Source: Enterococcus montenegrensis
Lineage (GTDB): Bacteria > Bacillota > Bacilli > Lactobacillales > Enterococcaceae
NCBI RefSeq assembly: GCF_029983095.1
Contig: NZ_CP120467.1
Coordinates: 676,501 to 740,500, forward strand
Direction of reading: 5' to 3'
Length of the DNA: 64,000 nucleotides
Below are positions 1-9,442 of the stretch, in pieces (the first letter of the stretch is position 1; every line of letters begins with the position of its first letter). The notes beneath the pieces are model-generated. The model made no database searches. It saw only the letters and a program-made list of their open reading frames with translations, and was not told where the DNA came from. The translations under genes were made by a program, and so were the position numbers.

Positions 1-2
1 GA

Positions 3-1010
3 GAAAACGTGGAACATTTTGTTAACTACGCTAAGTTTTGCTTTGAAGAATTTAAAGAAGTGCATTATTGGAGTACCTTTAATGAAATTTATCCTGTGGC
101 CACGAATCAATATTTAACAGGTATCTTCCCGCCAGAAACGAAATTTGATTTAAAAAAAGTAGTGACTTGTTTACACAATATGATGTGGGCCCACGCACGG
201 GCTGTGAACATTTTTAAAGCAGGCAATTATGCTGGTGAAATTGGTGTTGTGCACTCCCTGGAACCAAAATATCCTTATTCCAAAGCAAAAGAAGATGTTC
301 ATGCTGCAGCTAAAGATGATGCGCTCTCTATTGCCTTTTTACTAGATGCAACTTATAAAGGACGCTATTCTGATAAAACGATGGCGCTAGTTAATGAAAT
401 TTTAGCTGCCAATGATACAAGTATTACTTTTGAAGAGTCAGATTTTCTTGAGATGGAAAAAGCTGCTACCCAAACTGATTTTCTGGGAATCAATAACTAT
501 CAAAGTCACTGGGTACAACATTACGAAGGAAAAAGTGAAGTTGGATTTAATGGTACTGGGGAAAAAGGAACTAGTTTTTACCGGATCAAAGGAATTGGTG
601 AACGTGTTCAAAGAGATGATATTCCTAAAAATGATTGGGATTGGGCTATTTATCCAGAAGGTTTATCTGATTTATTAATTCGAATTAAAGCCGACTATCC
701 AAATTATGGAAAAATTTATATTACTGAAAACGGCTTAGGGTTTAAAGATAACTTCAATGATGGCGTGATTATGGACGGTCCGCGGATTGAATATTTACGG
801 GGGAATTTTAATGCTATCGCAAAAGCCATCGCTGCGGGTGTCGATGTCAAAGGCTATTTCATCTGGTCTTTAATGGATGTTTTTTCTTGGGCCAATGGCT
901 ACAACAAACGTTATGGCTTGTTCTATGTGGATTTTGAAACGCAAAAACGCTATCCCAAAGAATCGGCATATTGGTATAAATTTGTCAGTGAAACAAAAGT
1001 AATTATTTAA
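3..1010 (+). CDS. lacG: 6-phospho-beta-galactosidase, 5'-truncated by window edge
   Basis: Glycoside hydrolase family 1 enzyme that cleaves lactose-6-phosphate, made by the lactose PTS, into glucose and galactose-6-phosphate in the cytoplasm. The frame is open from the first bases, so the gene starts outside the window. About 335 codons remain of the roughly 470 usual for LacG. Visible are the acid/base motif TFNEI (Glu codon at 84-86), the nucleophile motif ITENG (Glu codon at 726-728) and the C-terminal stretch WSLMDVFSWANGY, all typical of LacG. Downstream lacF and lacE on the same strand support the phospho-beta-galactosidase assignment over a general 6-phospho-beta-glucosidase. The GTG at position 9 is internal and is not the start. 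Confidence 0.9.
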   Translation, partial: ENVEHFVNYAKFCFEEFKEVHYWSTFNEIYPVATNQYLTGIFPPETKFDLKKVVTCLHNMMWAHARAVNIFKAGNYAGEIGVVHSLEPKYPYSKAKEDVHAAAKDDALSIAFLLDATYKGRYSDKTMALVNEILAANDTSITFEESDFLEMEKAATQTDFLGINNYQSHWVQHYEGKSEVGFNGTGEKGTSFYRIKGIGERVQRDDIPKNDWDWAIYPEGLSDLLIRIKADYPNYGKIYITENGLGFKDNFNDGVIMDGPRIEYLRGNFNAIAKAIAAGVDVKGYFIWSLMDVFSWANGYNKRYGLFYVDFETQKRYPKESAYWYKFVSETKVII

Positions 1011-1080
1011 ACTTTAGTAGAAGTTGCGAAAAATTATCCGGAAAACGAATTCAGAATATTGAAAAAATGGAGTGAGAATG

Positions 1081-1401
1081 ATGAATAAAGAAGAATTACA
1101 GATGCTGGGCTTTGAGATTGTCGCATATGCTGGTGACGCTAGAAGTAGCCTATTAACAATTATTAAAGAAGCCCGGGCTGGCAATTTTGAAAATGTTACG
1201 ACACTTATGGCTGACGCTGAGGAAAATTTGAATTTGGCCCATAATGCTCAAACCAAATGTCTGGCCGCAGAAGCAGAAGGTGAAGACTTAGATATCGGTT
1301 TTATCTTTGTTCATGGGCAAGATCATTTGATGACGACTATTCTTTTAAAAGAATTAACAGAAAACTTTGTCGACTTATATAAAGAAAAATACAACAAATA
1401 A
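1081..1401 (+). CDS. lacF: PTS lactose-specific IIA component
   Basis: Cytoplasmic IIA protein of the lactose PTS, which passes phosphate from HPr to the IIB domain of LacE. With the start at ATG 1081 the protein has 106 residues, and the histidine of HGQDHLMTT falls at residue 78, the position of the phospho-histidine in characterised LacF proteins; this supports the start. GGAG lies 8 nt upstream. Earlier in-frame GTG 1072 and ATG 1078 are too close to the ribosome site. It sits between lacG and lacE in the same orientation, 23 bases before the LacE start, and is presumably co-transcribed with both. Confidence 0.93.
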   Translation: MNKEELQMLGFEIVAYAGDARSSLLTIIKEARAGNFENVTTLMADAEENLNLAHNAQTKCLAAEAEGEDLDIGFIFVHGQDHLMTTILLKELTENFVDLYKEKYNK

Positions 1402-1424
1402 ACAAAGGTTAAGGAGGAAATGAA

Positions 1425-3152
1425 ATGAACGCCATTATTAAACAAATCGAAAAGCATCAGGCAACTTTTCAAAAGATTTCAAGAAACATTTACTTGTCGG
1501 CGATTAAAGATGGTTTCTTGGCAGCGATGCCAGTTATCTTATTTTCCAGTATTTTTATCTTGATTGCGGCGATCCCGCCAATTTTTGGTATTACACTACC
1601 AGCAGAATTTGAAACCTGGTTATGGAAAATTTATGACTTTACGATGGGCTTAGTGGGGATGTTAGTTGCAGGAACAACAGCGCGATGTTTAGCAGGTTCA
1701 ATGAATCGTAAAATGCCAGATGGTAAAGTGATTAACGAAACTTCTGTTATGCTAGCTTCAATTTGCGGCATGCTTTTACTTGCTGTTAATAAAACAGACG
1801 GTGCCTTTGTCGCGGATTACATGGGAACAAAAGGTTTGTTATCAGCTTTTATCGCAGCTTTTATTACAGTTAATATGTATAAGTTCTGTATCAAACGCGA
1901 TATTACAATTAAAATGCCGCCGGAAGTACCGGGTAGTATTTCACAAAATTTCCGTGATGTTTTTCCATTTTCATTCTCAATTTTAGCTTGTGCTATTATT
2001 GACCTTGCTTCTCGTTTCTTTATCAATGCGCCATTTGGTGAAATGTTCTCTAAATTATTATCACCACTTTTCTCTGCTGCAGAATCTTATCCAGGGATGT
2101 CATTGATTTGGTTTTTAATCCCATTATTCTGGTTTGTTGGGGTTCATGGACCATCAGTTGTAAAACCAGGTTTATCTTCAGCTTTATATGGCAATACCGA
2201 AGAAAACTTGAAATTATTCCAAAATGGTGAACATCCTTTCCACTCATTAACAGAAAACTTCGGTAACTTTGTTGGTGAATTAGGGGGTACTGGTGCAACT
2301 TTTATCGTACCAATTATTTTCATCTTGTTAATGCGTTCTAAACAGTTAAAAGCAGTTGGTAAAGCATCTATTATTCCAGTAATGTTTGCGGTCAATGAAC
2401 CATTACTGTTTGCGGCACCAATTATTTTGAACCCATACTTCTTAGTGCCATTCTGTTTGGCACCAGTAGCCAATGTTATCATCGGTAAGTTATTCATCGA
2501 TGTTTTGGGAATGAACGGATTTATGTATGTCTTGCCGTGGGCGACGCCAGGTCCAATTGGTACTGTTCTACAAACAAACTTCCAACCAATTTCTTTTGTT
2601 TTAGCAGCTACTTTACTAATTGTTGACTTCTTGATTTACTTACCATTCTGTAAAGCTTACGATAAAGTTTTAGTTGAACAAGAAGCGCAACGTGTTGAAG
2701 AAATTGATGAAGTAGAAACAATTGCACCAGAATTATCTCCGGCTAGTGCAGCAGCAGTTGTTGATGGAAATGAAACTGTTATTGTTGAAACAGAACCTGC
2801 TGTTAGCCCAAATGCTAGTGGCAAAGGTTACGATGAAGATTTAAATATTTTAGTTTTATGTGCCGGTGCGGGAACTAGTGCGATGTTAGCCAATGCTTTG
2901 AAAAAAGGTGCCGAAGAAACAGGGAAACACATTAAAGCAGCTGCTGGGGCATATGGTTCTCATTATGACATTATGAACAACTATGATGTTATCGTATTAG
3001 CACCACAAGTAAACACTTACTATGATGATATTAAAACAGATACTGATAAATTAGGTATCAAATTAATTGCAACCAAAGGGGCGCAGTATATTAATTTAAC
3101 CCGTGATCCCAAAGGCGCAGTTGACTTTGTCCTAGGTGAATTAAATAAATAA
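1425..3152 (+). CDS. lacE: PTS lactose-specific IICB component
   Basis: Membrane permease and IIB domain that imports lactose and phosphorylates it. The 575-residue length matches the family. Residues about 1-430 are the hydrophobic IIC domain with many membrane segments (for example FLIPLFWFVGVHGPSVV). A charged, Ala/Val/Glu-rich linker follows at about 430-470, then the IIB domain, whose phosphorylated cysteine is Cys479 in ILVLCAGAGTSAML. The ribosome site AAGGAGGAAATGAA precedes ATG 1425. It follows lacF closely and ends just before a strong terminator. The lacG-lacF-lacE order and the IICB fusion make lactose the best substrate assignment; a related beta-galactoside is possible. Confidence 0.93.
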   Translation: MNAIIKQIEKHQATFQKISRNIYLSAIKDGFLAAMPVILFSSIFILIAAIPPIFGITLPAEFETWLWKIYDFTMGLVGMLVAGTTARCLAGSMNRKMPDGKVINETSVMLASICGMLLLAVNKTDGAFVADYMGTKGLLSAFIAAFITVNMYKFCIKRDITIKMPPEVPGSISQNFRDVFPFSFSILACAIIDLASRFFINAPFGEMFSKLLSPLFSAAESYPGMSLIWFLIPLFWFVGVHGPSVVKPGLSSALYGNTEENLKLFQNGEHPFHSLTENFGNFVGELGGTGATFIVPIIFILLMRSKQLKAVGKASIIPVMFAVNEPLLFAAPIILNPYFLVPFCLAPVANVIIGKLFIDVLGMNGFMYVLPWATPGPIGTVLQTNFQPISFVLAATLLIVDFLIYLPFCKAYDKVLVEQEAQRVEEIDEVETIAPELSPASAAAVVDGNETVIVETEPAVSPNASGKGYDEDLNILVLCAGAGTSAMLANALKKGAEETGKHIKAAAGAYGSHYDIMNNYDVIVLAPQVNTYYDDIKTDTDKLGIKLIATKGAQYINLTRDPKGAVDFVLGELNK

Positions 3153-3176
3153 ACCACTAAGATTCATTCTTAGTTA

Positions 3177-3211
3177 GGGGTAGAGCTGAAAACTTGTTCT
3201 ACCCCTTTTTT
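3177..3211 (+). terminator. Rho-independent terminator after lacE
   Basis: Inverted repeat GGGGTAGA / TCTACCCC (3177-3184 with 3198-3205) followed by six T. It lies between lacE and the GH2 beta-galactosidase, whose ribosome site begins at once after it, so the downstream gene depends on readthrough or on an antitermination step. Confidence 0.8.
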
Positions 3212-3229
3212 AAAAGTGGAGGAATAATG

Positions 3230-5593
3230 ATGAAAAAATATAGTATAAACGATTGGTTTTTTTATTTAGGTGATAATGAAATCGCGTGGCAAAAAGATTT
3301 TAACGACGAAACTTGGCAAAGTGTGACAGTCCCTCATGATTGGAGTATTACACAAGACTTTACGAAGGAAGCTTCTAGTGGAACAGGATATCTGCCAGGT
3401 GGAATTGGGTGGTATCGGGCTCATGTTGATGCTAAAGAACTTGGTGAATTAAAAGATAGAATCCTTCAATTGCGTTTTGATGGTGTTTATAAAAATTGCC
3501 AGGTTTGGGTTAATGGCTATCATATGGGAAGTTGGGCATCTGGCTACAGCTCTTTTCAGTTTGACTTAACAGAAATTTTAAGCTACAACACAAATGATGA
3601 AATTGTTGTTGCCGTTAGGGTTGATCACACGGATATAGCAGATTCTCGTTGGTATAACGGTACTGGAATTTCTCGTCCGGTAGCAATCGTCAGCTCCAAT
3701 CCGGTTATGGTGGATCGATATGGCGTCACTTTTGAAACGACATCCTTAAATGATACTATTGCCAGTGTTAAAACAAAAACAGCTGTAACTAATTTAAGTG
3801 GAGTAAAAAATACGGCAACTGTGAAGCAAACATTAACAGATGCTACTGGAAATACTGTGACAATTGGAGAAAGCCAAATTACGCTAGAAGACAACGAAAT
3901 TTACGAAGTTCAATTTGAAGCAGCAGTGAAAGAGGCAAAGCTATGGCGTCCACAAACACCGAATCTTTACACGCTTGCAACAACGATTATTAGTGACGGT
4001 AAAGAAAATAGCTACGAAGAAAAAGTCGGTATTCGTACATTCGAATTTACTGCGGATAACGGCTTTATTTTAAATAATAAAGATAACGTAAAACTAAAAG
4101 GGGTTTGTCTGCATGAAGATGCCGGTTGTTTTGGTACAGCTGTTCCCAAAGCAGTCTGGCTGCGTCGCTTGTTAAAATTAAAAGAAGCTGGTTGCAATGC
4201 GATTCGGATGGCCCATAATCCACATTCCCAAATTTTGTACGATTTATGTGATGAATTAGGCTTTTTTGTTTTTGATGAAGCATTTGACGAATGGGAAAAC
4301 CCAAAAAATAAATGGTGGCAAGGACATAATGTTTATCCGCCAAAATACGAAGGCTATGCCAAGGACTTTCCAGTGTGGCATAAAAAAGATTTAGTGAACA
4401 TGGTATTGCGTAATAAAAATCATCCCTCAATTATCGCTTGGAGTGTTGGCAACGAGATTGACTATCCCAATGATCCTTATGCCAATGATTTATTCAATGA
4501 AATGGAAGGCAATAATGACGCCAATAAACCAGCTGAAGAGCGGATTTACAATCCAAATCGTCCGGATACGCGTCGTTTAACAACGATTGCCAAACAGTTG
4601 AGTGAAATCGTCCACAAAGAAGATGCAACAAGGCCAACGACACTGGCTGCAGCCTTTCCAGAATTATCCTATCAAACGGGCTTAGTAGATAGTGTAGATG
4701 TCATTGGTTATAACTATAAAGAACACTTGTATGAAGAACATCACCGTCTTTTTCCGAACAAGCCTTTTATTGGTAGTGAAAATCGTCACAGCTATCAAAA
4801 TTGGTTAGCGGTAAAAGATAATGATTATATCGCTGGCCAATTTTTATGGACGGGAATTGATTATTTAGGAGAATCTCGTGGTGTTTGGCCCAAACATGGG
4901 ACTTATCGTGGCTTATTAGATATGTGTGGATATGAAACCATGATGTTTTATAAACGTAAAAGCTGGTGGTCAGAAGAATTAACCGCCCGTCTTTTTACGC
5001 GTCCTGCTAAAGAAAAATCAGAGGATCCATGGGAAGCTGTTTATCGCAAATGGAATTACAGTGAAGGCGAACAAGTTGAAATTCGCCTCTACACGAATGC
5101 TGACAGTTTTGAATTGAAGGTGAACGAGGAAAGAATTGCTTTAACTTTTGATGAAGTAGAGGGTTACTATTCGACTATTGTTCCATTTGTAGCAGGCCCA
5201 TTAATTTTGACAGCGCAAAAAGATGGAGAGGTAATTACCGATACTCTAAAAGCCGTAGGTCAAGGGCAACGATTAACAGCCAATGTGTGGCAAGTACCAA
5301 TGGCTTTTAAAATGCTTTTACCACAAGATGAAGTGATTCAACAAATTGAATTATCTATCGTCGACAAAGAGGAAAATCTAACCGATGCCAATCAAGTTAT
5401 TCACTTTGAAGGTGAAAACTGCGAGTTTTTAGGCTTTGAAAATGGGGATATGGATGATATTACCAATTATGGTGAAAAATATAGAAGAGCACGCAATGGT
5501 CGCGCTATTTGCTATGTGAAAACAAAAGTAGCCATGGAAGCAAAAGCAATGTTTTCTGTCGCTGGATTTCACGATTTGATCATTACGTTATAG
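3230..5593 (+). CDS. Beta-galactosidase, glycoside hydrolase family 2
   Basis: Cytoplasmic GH2 enzyme, 787 residues, expected to hydrolyse unphosphorylated beta-galactosides. The N-terminal sugar-binding domain has VPHDW and GWYRA motifs, a beta-sandwich domain follows, then the TIM barrel. Glu409 in WSVGNEID is the likely acid/base and Glu517 in FIGSENR the likely nucleophile. The C-terminal part matches the shorter, DUF4982-like GH2 architecture rather than the 1,000-residue E. coli LacZ form. ATG 3230 is preferred over ATG 3227 because GGAGG at 3218-3222 is 7 nt away. It follows the lactose PTS genes across a terminator, giving the locus a second, non-phosphorylated hydrolysis route. Another GH2 activity, such as beta-glucuronidase, is less likely. 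Confidence 0.82.
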   Translation: MKKYSINDWFFYLGDNEIAWQKDFNDETWQSVTVPHDWSITQDFTKEASSGTGYLPGGIGWYRAHVDAKELGELKDRILQLRFDGVYKNCQVWVNGYHMGSWASGYSSFQFDLTEILSYNTNDEIVVAVRVDHTDIADSRWYNGTGISRPVAIVSSNPVMVDRYGVTFETTSLNDTIASVKTKTAVTNLSGVKNTATVKQTLTDATGNTVTIGESQITLEDNEIYEVQFEAAVKEAKLWRPQTPNLYTLATTIISDGKENSYEEKVGIRTFEFTADNGFILNNKDNVKLKGVCLHEDAGCFGTAVPKAVWLRRLLKLKEAGCNAIRMAHNPHSQILYDLCDELGFFVFDEAFDEWENPKNKWWQGHNVYPPKYEGYAKDFPVWHKKDLVNMVLRNKNHPSIIAWSVGNEIDYPNDPYANDLFNEMEGNNDANKPAEERIYNPNRPDTRRLTTIAKQLSEIVHKEDATRPTTLAAAFPELSYQTGLVDSVDVIGYNYKEHLYEEHHRLFPNKPFIGSENRHSYQNWLAVKDNDYIAGQFLWTGIDYLGESRGVWPKHGTYRGLLDMCGYETMMFYKRKSWWSEELTARLFTRPAKEKSEDPWEAVYRKWNYSEGEQVEIRLYTNADSFELKVNEERIALTFDEVEGYYSTIVPFVAGPLILTAQKDGEVITDTLKAVGQGQRLTANVWQVPMAFKMLLPQDEVIQQIELSIVDKEENLTDANQVIHFEGENCEFLGFENGDMDDITNYGEKYRRARNGRAICYVKTKVAMEAKAMFSVAGFHDLIITL

Positions 5594-5604
5594 CACTGTT
5601 AGAT

Positions 5605-5655
5605 AGTGGTTTTTAAAAGCGATTTTTACTCGCGCTTTTAAAGACCACTTTTTTT
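5605..5655 (+). terminator. Terminator after the GH2 beta-galactosidase
   Basis: Long hairpin AGTGGT-TTTTAAAAGCG / CGCGCTTTTAAA-ACCACT (5605-5649) followed by a run of T. It overlaps the 3' edge of the reverse-strand transposase remnant. Confidence 0.8.
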
Positions 5656-5937
5656 GGTTCTATAGTATTTTGTGCTGTCATTCAAGATGAGTACTAAAGG
5701 ATTTACGCGAAAACGATTGATGGTTCGGTAACTGGATTGATAGCTTTGCGTAAGCCACATCATGCGGAGAATATCTTTGGTTAACACGTCAATCTTACGA
5801 CCGAAAAAGACGGATTGTGTATAGGCGCATAAAATCATTATTGTCATCATTTTTGGAGGGTAAGTGAGAAAATGATTCTCTAGAATACTCTCAATGAGCT
5901 CATTTATGACAAACGTAATATCATTTTTTCTAACCAA
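5656..5937 (-). pseudogene. IS1182-family transposase remnant (N-terminal fragment)
   Basis: The reverse strand encodes about 90 residues that look like the N-terminal part of IS1182-type DDE transposases: AYTQSVFFGRKID, then ILRMMWLTQSYQSSYRTINR. Those proteins are usually about 450-550 residues; here the homology stops after RTINRFRVNP and the frame runs into the terminator of the neighbouring gene. No DDE catalytic core is present. The element is therefore a truncated stub. The first in-frame start is TTG at 5937; the true N-terminus cannot be fixed. The sequence GGACTTATGTCCCAGACTC at about 6022-6040 may be residual end sequence of the same element. Confidence 0.65.
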
Positions 5938-6097
5938 AAACTAAAATTTAGAGGAAGAATAATCTGATTTGTGACATAATCTTTAAACATAAGAACACTT
6001 AGCTAGTTTATTTGTTTTAGAGGACTTATGTCCCAGACTCTCTATATTTGTAGACGAATAAATTTACATAAGAACCAAAAAAGGTGCAAGTATTCCT

Positions 6098-7242
6098 TTA
6101 GTTTGATTTTATTTGGCTTCTATTCGGTTCATTTAAATTCCTATATAAACAAATCTGAATGAATAAAAAAGCACTATCGTAGGGTAGAAATAAGTCCCTA
6201 TTCACTAGATCAGATAGTTTTTTGATTCGATAATAGACAGTGTTTTTATGAATAAACAAATCTTTTGACGTCATTTTAGTATCCATATTGTTTTTAAAAA
6301 AATGAATAAAAGTTTCGATTAATTCATGATTAGATTTAAATATTTCTGTCAAAATAGTGATATCTTTCTGAATAAAAAAATATTGATCCTCAGTACTAAC
6401 GTTAGATAGCAGGAGTTCAATTTGGTTTTTATCAACTGAAAGAAGTGGGATATCAAGGTTCCTGCGAGCATGATTCTCATGTAATTCGATTACTTTTTTA
6501 AACTCGGATCTATAGCTTTCCAAAGATGTACATGGACGACTGACAATGAATTGAGAACCTAAAGCAAGTACATCCATAATTTCTTTTCGAATAGTTAAAA
6601 GCTCTTCATCGAAGGTATCATTTTCTTTTTTAAAAAGAACAAATTTATCATCATAAAGATAGACTGCATATTCCGCGTAACTTGAAATATGATTTTTAAG
6701 AATTTTTTGAACAGTGTCTAACTTTTCTTGAACCTCTATTTTATTTGAACTGTTTCGGACAACTTTTTTAAAATGAGTAATATCTACGAGGACTAGGCGA
6801 CGACTTACAGCATAATCAAAATGCAAAAGATTTGCTCGTTCCACTAAATTGCTAAAAAGGTCACTGGAGTCCCGTAAGAGTAATTCTGTAAGAAAATCAT
6901 TTAGCATATCAATACTGCCAACGTAGGAATTATCGTTTACGAAGTTTAGGCTGGTTTCTAAAGTTCTTTTTAAAGAGCTAGCAAAATTTTGATAGAACAC
7001 ACTATCATCTTCCTTATTTTTTTGAAACGTAAAATAAAACTGATTTCTTTTTGAATTTCAATAGGAAGATATACATTTTGTTGAAGTTCAACTATATCAG
7101 GAATTAGTGCTTTTGAAATAGTTGAATCTAGCTCGTTTGTAAAATAATTCTTCCCATTTAGATCAAACATTTCAACATTATAAATTGTGATGTCAGACAA
7201 AAATTTCTTTGTAAAAAGTAAATTTAGTTTTGAAATCTGCAT
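6098..7242 (-). pseudogene. CdaR/PucR-type transcriptional regulator, frameshifted
   Basis: Two reverse-strand frames together make a regulator of about 380 residues, the usual length of CdaR-like sugar-diacid regulators. The upstream piece (7242 to 6970) carries a sensor-like N-terminus (ITIYNVEMFDLNGKNYF, then NVYLPIEIQKE). The downstream piece (open from above 7000 to 6098) ends in a PucR-type helix-turn-helix, KDLFIHKNTVYYRIKKLSDL. The frames switch at about 7010-7045, near runs of A (CAAAAAAATAAGG on the reverse strand). If restored, the junction reads FTFQKNKEDDSVFYQNF. The gene is divergent from citC, so it probably regulated the cit genes. A sequencing error is the main alternative to a real mutation. 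Confidence 0.7.
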
Positions 7243-7609
7243 TGTTTTCCTCCCATTTTGTTTTCCTATCCAAAAAATCAGTAATATGGCAAATGATTTA
7301 TGTATATCCAGACATAGATGAAAAGCTTTAGTTTAATTACACTTAAGGGAAATAATGAGTGGACGATTTCATTATAACTTAGGTACATCTTATTTGAGAA
7401 GACCAAACTATAAGCAGAGATATTTTAAATTACACATCATTTTTAGTGAAGAAATTGCAAGTACAAAAAAATAAAAGAGAGAGTTTTAATGGCTGTGTTC
7501 TTTTAACAAGCTAAAGATTTTTTAGCTAGGAGAAATGTGCGATGCTACGCTGTTGTTGTTCAAAAGAGAGAAGTTTTTATCGCTATAAACCAGTAAGGAG
7601 ATATCTTCA
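7243..7609. promoter_or_regulatory. Divergent intergenic region between regulator and citC
   Basis: 367 bases, AT-rich, with no convincing gene. It must carry the divergent promoters of the regulator and citC. I see no clean promoter pair, no cre box and no strong palindrome that I would defend. The citC ribosome site AAGGAG is at its right edge. Confidence 0.5.
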
Positions 7610-8665
7610 ATGAGTGAATATGTTGTAACAAAAATTTTTCCTAAAAATAGAAAGAAAAATGAACAAGTTATTCGGCTGTTAGAAAAGGAGAATATTCGCA
7701 GAGATAAAAACCTGGAGTATACCTGTGGAATTTTTGACGAGGATAACAATTTGATTGCTACAGGAAGTTGTTTTGGAAATACGTTGAGATGTTTAGCTGT
7801 AGCTAGCAAGCACCAAGGTGAGGGGCTGATGAATTTGATTGTTACTCACTTAGTGAACTATCAGTTTAAACGTGGTATTTTTCACCTATTTATTTATACA
7901 AAAGCGGGACGAGAAGATATATTTAAAACTTTGGGATTTTATGAGATCGTTACAGTTGATGACCACCTTGTATTTTTAGAAAATAGAAAAAATGGTTTTG
8001 AAAATTATTTAAATAGTTTACACACCAATGTTGCATTTGATTTAAATCAAGGTAAAAACTCGGCAATTATCATGAATGCCAATCCATTTTCCTTAGGACA
8101 TCAATATTTAGTTGAGGAAGCTGCCAAAAAAAGTGATCTGGTTCATCTTTTCGTTGTAAGTGAGGATAGTAGTATCTTCCCGTTTTCAATCAGAAAAAGA
8201 TTAATTGAAGAGGGAACAGCTCATCTTAAAAATGTTGTGCTACATCCAACCGGGCCGTATATGATTAGTAATGCAACCTTTCCAAGTTATTTTCAGAAAG
8301 ATGAAACTTCGGTTATTGAAGGGCACGCATTACTTGATATAAAGATATTTCAAAAAATTGCGGAAAGATTAGCTATAAATTGCCGCTATGCAGGAGAAGA
8401 GCCGTTTAGTTTGGTAACAGGTATTTATAATAATGTGATGAATCATGAGCTAAGAAAAGTCGGAATTGAATTTATTGAACTAAAGCGGAAAGAAGTCAAT
8501 GCAAAAATAATCAGCGCTTCTAAGATTAGGCAGGCACTAAAGGAAAATGATTTAAAAACCGTCAAAGATCTGGTGCCTGAAACTACATTTAATTATTTGG
8601 TTAGTGAGGAAGCTTTACCGATTATAGAGAAAATAAAGATGACTTCTGATGTAGTTCACTATTGA
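7610..8665 (+). CDS. citC: [Citrate (pro-3S)-lyase] ligase
   Basis: Activates citrate lyase by acetylating the thiol of the prosthetic group on the acyl carrier subunit CitD, using acetate and ATP. 351 residues, as usual. An N-terminal acetyltransferase-like region (about 1-130, with CGIFDEDNNLIATGSCFG) precedes a nucleotidyltransferase domain whose MNANPFSLGHQYLVE carries the HxGH-like ATP site. ISASKIRQAL near the end matches the second nucleotidyltransferase motif. AAGGAG is upstream of ATG 7610. It leads the row citC-citX-citD-citE-(citF remnant); since citF is destroyed, its substrate complex is probably not formed. Confidence 0.9.
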   Translation: MSEYVVTKIFPKNRKKNEQVIRLLEKENIRRDKNLEYTCGIFDEDNNLIATGSCFGNTLRCLAVASKHQGEGLMNLIVTHLVNYQFKRGIFHLFIYTKAGREDIFKTLGFYEIVTVDDHLVFLENRKNGFENYLNSLHTNVAFDLNQGKNSAIIMNANPFSLGHQYLVEEAAKKSDLVHLFVVSEDSSIFPFSIRKRLIEEGTAHLKNVVLHPTGPYMISNATFPSYFQKDETSVIEGHALLDIKIFQKIAERLAINCRYAGEEPFSLVTGIYNNVMNHELRKVGIEFIELKRKEVNAKIISASKIRQALKENDLKTVKDLVPETTFNYLVSEEALPIIEKIKMTSDVVHY

Positions 8666-8677
8666 GGTGGTTAGTTT

Positions 8678-9220
8678 ATGGCATTTAATTTTTTTGCTAG
8701 CGGTTTAAAGATAACTATGGAAGATATGTTGGAGGCAAGAGAAAAAAGGGCAATGCTCCAAAGTGAGATACTGCATGAGTATCCTGAAAATGCACTAATT
8801 TGCTTTACTTTGAATATACCTGGACCGGTAAAAAATATTCCTATAATAGAGCAAGTTTTTGAGATTATTTACGAAGAGCTAAAGAGAAGTGTTGTTAAAG
8901 GACAGTCATGTTTGACGAAGTCTTATAATCGAAAAACAGGACTAGAATTATTTATCTCTTTGCCAGGTGATCCAAACGAAATAAAGAAAAAGATGATCGA
9001 GATTGAGAATACTCATATTTTTGGTAGAATTGCAGATCTGGATGTATTGTATGCTACTGAGAATCAGATTGTAGTTACAAGTCGCAAAAATTATGGTATT
9101 GCTCCAAGAAAATGTTATTTGTGTGGAAATGATGCAAAAATTTGCGGGAGAAGTAAGAAACATTCAATTGATGAAATTCAGGAAGCCATTTCAAGAATAG
9201 CCTCAACTTTGATTAAGTAG
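8678..9220 (+). CDS. citX: Apo-citrate lyase phosphoribosyl-dephospho-CoA transferase
   Basis: Attaches the 2'-(5''-triphosphoribosyl)-3'-dephospho-CoA prosthetic group to Ser14 of CitD. 180 residues. The motif GRIADLDVLYA and a Cys/Arg-rich end (RKCYLCGNDAKICGRSKKH) are characteristic of CitX. GAGGTGG lies upstream of ATG 8678, 12 bases after citC. A terminator follows directly, so citC-citX form one unit separate from citD-citE. No citG (prosthetic-group precursor synthase) is seen in the window. Confidence 0.87.
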   Translation: MAFNFFASGLKITMEDMLEAREKRAMLQSEILHEYPENALICFTLNIPGPVKNIPIIEQVFEIIYEELKRSVVKGQSCLTKSYNRKTGLELFISLPGDPNEIKKKMIEIENTHIFGRIADLDVLYATENQIVVTSRKNYGIAPRKCYLCGNDAKICGRSKKHSIDEIQEAISRIASTLIK

Positions 9221-9222
9221 TG

Positions 9223-9257
9223 AACTAGCATTTACATTAGTGAATGCTAGTTTTTTT
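9223..9257 (+). terminator. Terminator after citX
   Basis: Inverted repeat AACTAGCATT / AATGCTAGTT with a 10-base loop and seven T. It splits the cit genes into two transcription units. Confidence 0.8.
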
Positions 9258-9442
9258 GCCTAATGTAGGCTTTAATCTGATTTTTTCTATGCAGGAGCTT
9301 TTGGAGAACCCAAATTATATTACAGTACAAAAAAATGATAGATATGCCTTGTTTTATTGTGATTTGAAACATGGGTTTCACATTTAGTTAAAGATAAACT
9401 TAGTATGTAAAAAGAAAAATGGTTTGTGAGAGGAGAATTTCA
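9258..9442 (+). other. Intergenic stretch before citD, possible short ORF or gene remnant
   Basis: Contains an ATG-started frame at 9289-9387 (32 codons, beginning MQELLENPNYITVQKND) that stays open upstream to the terminator region. No ribosome site is obvious. It could be the tail of a deleted cit-locus gene or chance. A promoter for citD-citE should lie here, but I cannot place it confidently. Confidence 0.25.

Noticed and set aside
3625..4430. Reverse-strand frames inside the GH2 gene
   Set aside because: Shadows of a well-supported enzyme gene with intact catalytic residues.
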